This document shows positions 61,008 to 64,000 of a stretch of DNA of 64,000 nucleotides, one piece after another. Origin of the DNA: Alkalibacillus salilacus. Lineage in GTDB: Bacteria > Bacillota > Bacilli > Bacillales > Alkalibacillaceae. The notes under the pieces are model-generated. The model made no database searches. It worked only from the letters and a program-made list of their open reading frames with translations, and had not been told where the DNA came from. Both the position numbers and the translations under genes were made by a program. Position 1 is the stretch's first letter, and each line of letters starts with the position of its first letter. The stretch is taken from NCBI RefSeq assembly GCF_030812915.1, contig NZ_JAUSTQ010000013.1, forward strand, positions 1 to 64,000, in the 5' to 3' direction.

Positions 61008-61568
61008 TATTTTCGGAGCTATTTTAGATTGGATGTTAAAGAGATTAGGTTAAAGAAGAGTAATTAGATTTATTGAAAAATGATATGTTTTAATGGGATG
61101 ATGTGAAGTAATGAAATGGGTTAGTGATTATTTGTTAAATTATGTTTAAAATACAAGTGACAATTAAAACATTTATCCTTAATAAGGGTTGTTTATTCTA
61201 TATATTTATTCAAGTATGTAAAATACCACATTAAGAAGAATATATATTTTGAATGGCTTCTAGTTTAAATACTACAGCCCAAAACTAAGGTGAAGAATAT
61301 TTTTTTTGGTATTAATGCTAAAAAACATTTATTTATTTTCTAAATATAATTATCAGTCTAAATTCTTTTCAAATAATTAATGAAGTGGTTTACTAAAAGC
61401 AAAAATACGTTTTTACATTAGAGATGTTAGTATTTTTAATTTGTTGCTCAAAATGTGATTTCAAATTATAGATAGAAATGCGTGAATTTTCATCTAAAAA
61501 TTGGAAACTAAGTTATACGATAAAAACTTTAATATCAAATGTTTTTTTAATGAAATGGAGTCTTTATA
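61008..61568. other. 561-bp AT-rich gap
   Basis: Very AT-rich and without any open frame that has an RBS and family resemblance. No hairpin with a T run or clear promoter was found. It separates Wzy from the flippase and may be the scar of a lost gene or an insertion boundary. Confidence 0.4.
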
Positions 61569-63020
61569 TTGAAAGATATTACAAGAAAAGCGATACATGG
61601 TTTTAAATGGACAGGTATTAAAACATTAACTAATTCTTTGCTACAACCAATTTTTAGAATAAGTTTAGCTATTTTGTTAACACCATCAGAGTATGCTTAT
61701 GTTGCAGTAATCCTTTTGATTGTTTCATTAACTGAAATGATTAGTAATTTTGGTTTTGGTGAATTTATTGTTCAGAAAATGAGATTTAATGACAAAGTTT
61801 TTTCTTCAACTATTTATGCAATATTACTAGTTAATTTGGTGATTATTAGTATTTTATATTTTATTAGAGGATTCATATCTGATTATTTTAGTTTAAGTGA
61901 ACTGGATAAAATAATTAGTTTATTATTAATAGTTATAATAATAAACAGTTTAGCAAAAATAAGTGCTTTTGTGCTTAACCGAGAGTTTTTGTTTAAAATT
62001 GAAGTAATAGGGAAAATGAGTAAGTATATTATAGAAACTCTTATCTCATTAGTATTAATTTCAGTAGGTTTAGGGATTTGGGGGTTTGTATATGGTCTGT
62101 TAATTTCTAATAGTGTAAACTTATTAATAAATTTACACGGAATCATAAAATATGCAAGTTTAAAGCTAACCCCTATATTATCCTTAAAACATTTTGAAAA
62201 TTATCGTCTGTTCATTTCTCAAATTGGCTTCAAAAAGATACTTACGTTTTCAGGTCAGAAAATTGATGAAGTTATAATTGGTGGAATTCTTACACCCGAT
62301 ATTTTAGGTGTTTATTCATTTGTGAAAACATTGTTAATTCAGATCCAAAGTTTAATAACATCCTCTATAGGTCAAGTTATGTTACCATTGTATTCTAATT
62401 TTCAAAATGATAATGGAGAATTACAGAAATATTATTTGATAATTAGTTATCTACTATTTTTAATAGCATTCCCATTGTTTTTATTGTGTTCTTTAACTGC
62501 AAAATATCTTGTGCCATTGCTGTTTGATGAAAGCTGGTACAAGAGTATAGTTATTTTTGAAGGTCTAGCAATACCTATTGCTTTAATAGTATTGACATCG
62601 AGTGTCGGTACTTCTTTGATATATGCTAAAAATAAACCTGGGTTACTTTTATCCTTAGAGTTGATAATGATACCACTATACATATTGTCATTGGTGCTAT
62701 TAGGAAATAGTCTTAATATGATAATAGTACTATACAGTATCTTTTTAATATTAAGGTTTGTTATTATACAATACTTCATAAACAAGTTAATTGGACTGAA
62801 TATGAGGAGGTATGTTGTAAATATTAAGTTTCCATGCTTAGGTCTACTAACTATGTTGATTATTTATAAATTGATAAATCATCTAACAATAAACCCTCCA
62901 CTAATAATCATGTTAATAATCACAATATTATTATTAGGCTTCAGTTATGTTGTAGTAGTCTTATTATTTGAGAGAAATAGAATTTTAAATTACTTAAAAT
63001 TAATTAGAAAGGGTGTTTAG
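61569..63020 (+). CDS. Polysaccharide flippase (Wzx/WzxC-like)
   Basis: The 483-residue protein has about 12-14 TM helices of the MOP superfamily. It starts ITRKAIHGFKWTGIKTLTNSLLQPIFRISLAILLTPSEYA, with IVSLTEMISNFGFGEFIVQKMRF (about 52-74) and KILTFSGQKIDEVIIGGILTPDILGVYSFVKTL (about 222-254), typical of WzxC-type proteins. It would flip the lipid-linked repeat unit outward. The start is TTG 61569 with TGGAG 8 bp upstream. The sulfotransferase gene follows with no gap. Confidence 0.88.
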   Translation: MKDITRKAIHGFKWTGIKTLTNSLLQPIFRISLAILLTPSEYAYVAVILLIVSLTEMISNFGFGEFIVQKMRFNDKVFSSTIYAILLVNLVIISILYFIRGFISDYFSLSELDKIISLLLIVIIINSLAKISAFVLNREFLFKIEVIGKMSKYIIETLISLVLISVGLGIWGFVYGLLISNSVNLLINLHGIIKYASLKLTPILSLKHFENYRLFISQIGFKKILTFSGQKIDEVIIGGILTPDILGVYSFVKTLLIQIQSLITSSIGQVMLPLYSNFQNDNGELQKYYLIISYLLFLIAFPLFLLCSLTAKYLVPLLFDESWYKSIVIFEGLAIPIALIVLTSSVGTSLIYAKNKPGLLLSLELIMIPLYILSLVLLGNSLNMIIVLYSIFLILRFVIIQYFINKLIGLNMRRYVVNIKFPCLGLLTMLIIYKLINHLTINPPLIIMLIITILLLGFSYVVVVLLFERNRILNYLKLIRKGV

Positions 63021-63812
63021 ATGCCAAGATTAAAAAAGGGATTGAAGTTTCTGTTAAGAGTTAGAAATAATATTATAGACTTTTTTATCAATAAACCAAT
63101 TTCCAATGAAAGTCCTATTTTTATTGTCGGTTGTGGTCATAGTGGCACTACATTAATGGCTTCAATTTTAAATGCACATTCCAATTTGGATGTTATTAAT
63201 TATGAAACAAATTTATTTCGAGATCTTTTCACGCGTTTTAAAATAAAAAAAGAGTATGAAAAGTATCAATCTAATAAGAATAATAGGCTTGTAGAAAAAA
63301 CGCCTAAACACATAATGAAAGTTAATAGAATTTTAAAATATTATCCTAACGCTCAAATAATTGCATTAGTTCGGGATGGCAGAGATGTTAGTTTATCATT
63401 AAAAAAACGCTATGAAGATTTTAATAAAAGTATGAACCGGTGGATAAATGATAATGAGGCACTGATCCCTTTTTTAGATGATAAAAGAGTCAAGGTAGTT
63501 AAGTATGAATCAATAATCACAGATTTTGATGATACCTTATTAGAAGTTACAGAATTTTTGAATGAAGAGTATGAAGATGCTTTGAAGAACTTTTATAAAC
63601 AAACGTATTCTTATGGTAATACGTCCGAATTGAAGGAGCCGACTAATCAATATAACAAAGATAATCATATTGAATACCGTGCATGGCAGGCTAATCAGCC
63701 GATTTATGATAATAGAGGGAAATGGAGAAAAGAACTTAGTGATTCGGAAATAGCGGACTTTAATAAAAAAGGTTATAAATTATTACAATTTTATGGATAT
63801 GATACTAATTAG
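63021..63812 (+). CDS. Sulfotransferase family protein
   Basis: The 263-residue protein shows both PAPS-binding motifs: PIFIVGCGHSGTTLMASILNAH (about 32-53; 5'-phosphosulfate loop) and IIALVRDGRDVSLSLKKRYEDF (about 112-133; 3'-phosphate Arg and Ser). RLVEKTPKHIMKV lies between them, as in glycan and carbohydrate sulfotransferases. No TM is visible, so it should act on cytosolic or lipid-linked glycan before flipping. ATG 63021 directly follows the flippase stop; AGAAAGGG lies upstream. It is only distantly similar to the sulfotransferase at 42955. PAPS could come from the sat-cysC operon 21 kb upstream. The acceptor is unknown. Confidence 0.88.
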   Translation: MPRLKKGLKFLLRVRNNIIDFFINKPISNESPIFIVGCGHSGTTLMASILNAHSNLDVINYETNLFRDLFTRFKIKKEYEKYQSNKNNRLVEKTPKHIMKVNRILKYYPNAQIIALVRDGRDVSLSLKKRYEDFNKSMNRWINDNEALIPFLDDKRVKVVKYESIITDFDDTLLEVTEFLNEEYEDALKNFYKQTYSYGNTSELKEPTNQYNKDNHIEYRAWQANQPIYDNRGKWRKELSDSEIADFNKKGYKLLQFYGYDTN

Positions 63813-64000
63813 TAGTTTTAAAAGAGATCTTATCAAAATGTTTTGTATATAAATGTGCCGTTTATATGTGAATACAAAATATGAAATATCTAGTCATACC
63901 TTATGAACATGTTAATTAAATATACTTAAATTCACATACTAAATACGATGAATAAAAGGCATTTCTTCAAATAAGGACTCCTATAAACCTTTTTGGATGA

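Noticed and set aside
61008-61568. Possible decayed gene between Wzy and Wzx
   Set aside because: Only very short frames are present and no fragment resembles a known family, so a pseudogene cannot be supported.

Overview
The window looks like chromosomal DNA of a low-GC, endospore-forming, flagellated Gram-positive rod of the Bacillaceae. The support is SpoIIID, Mbl, the flagellar rod/hook proteins FlhO and FlhP, a ComK homologue, a sigma-D type promoter and a complete poly(glycerol phosphate) wall teichoic acid (WTA) gene set. Several proteins are rich in Asp and Glu, which fits a halophilic or halotolerant genus, but that is inference and no genus is claimed.

Region 1 (1-8.4 kb) is a housekeeping block, spoIIID ... 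mbl-flhO-flhP-EpuA-fabZ, in an order familiar from Bacillus. A three-gene fatty-acid cassette (MerR regulator, acyl-CoA synthetase, AidB-like acyl-CoA dehydrogenase) sits between spoIIID and mbl. Two intergenic arrays with an exact 21-bp period but different core words lie on either side of spoIIID plus this cassette. A third, degenerate array lies near 9.8 kb. Region 2 (8.4-14.8 kb) holds a small acidic lipoprotein, a YjfB-type motility protein under a sigma-D promoter, comK with candidate ComK boxes, and a TetR/adaptor/RND efflux operon.

Region 3 (15-38.5 kb) is a cell-wall polymer region. It contains mnaA, two LCP ligases, tagD-tagB, tagA, tagO and tagGH, together with further CDP-glycerol glycerophosphotransferase proteins, a repeat-rich glucosaminidase, and a minus-strand Wzx/Wzy-like set (flippase, two polymerase/ligase proteins, glycosyltransferase). 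Together these cover linkage-unit synthesis, priming, polymerisation, export and attachment of WTA.

Region 4 (38.5-43.9 kb) is a compact sulfate-activation unit: ATP sulfurylase, SLC13-type permease, APS kinase and a CysQ-type PAP phosphatase. No PAPS reductase is present in the window. A sulfotransferase gene converges on it from the other side. A second sulfotransferase ends the capsule locus at 63-63.8 kb. The most interesting reading of the window is therefore a dedicated PAPS supply and PAP recycling unit feeding sulfation of a wall polymer or capsule.

Region 5 (44-64 kb) is visibly more AT-rich and is a Wzx/Wzy capsule or exopolysaccharide locus. It contains a GT2/glycerophosphotransferase fusion, Wzz, a CapD/EpsC-like dehydratase, galU, an ATP-grasp/HAD/pyruvyltransferase trio, an initiating phosphoglycosyl transferase, a WbuB-like glycosyltransferase, capEFG for UDP-N-acetyl-L-fucosamine, a GT2 enzyme, a Wzy, a Wzx and the second sulfotransferase. 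The predicted product is an acidic FucNAc-containing polymer that could carry pyruvate, sulfate or both. All functional calls come from motifs read by eye; no database search was run.
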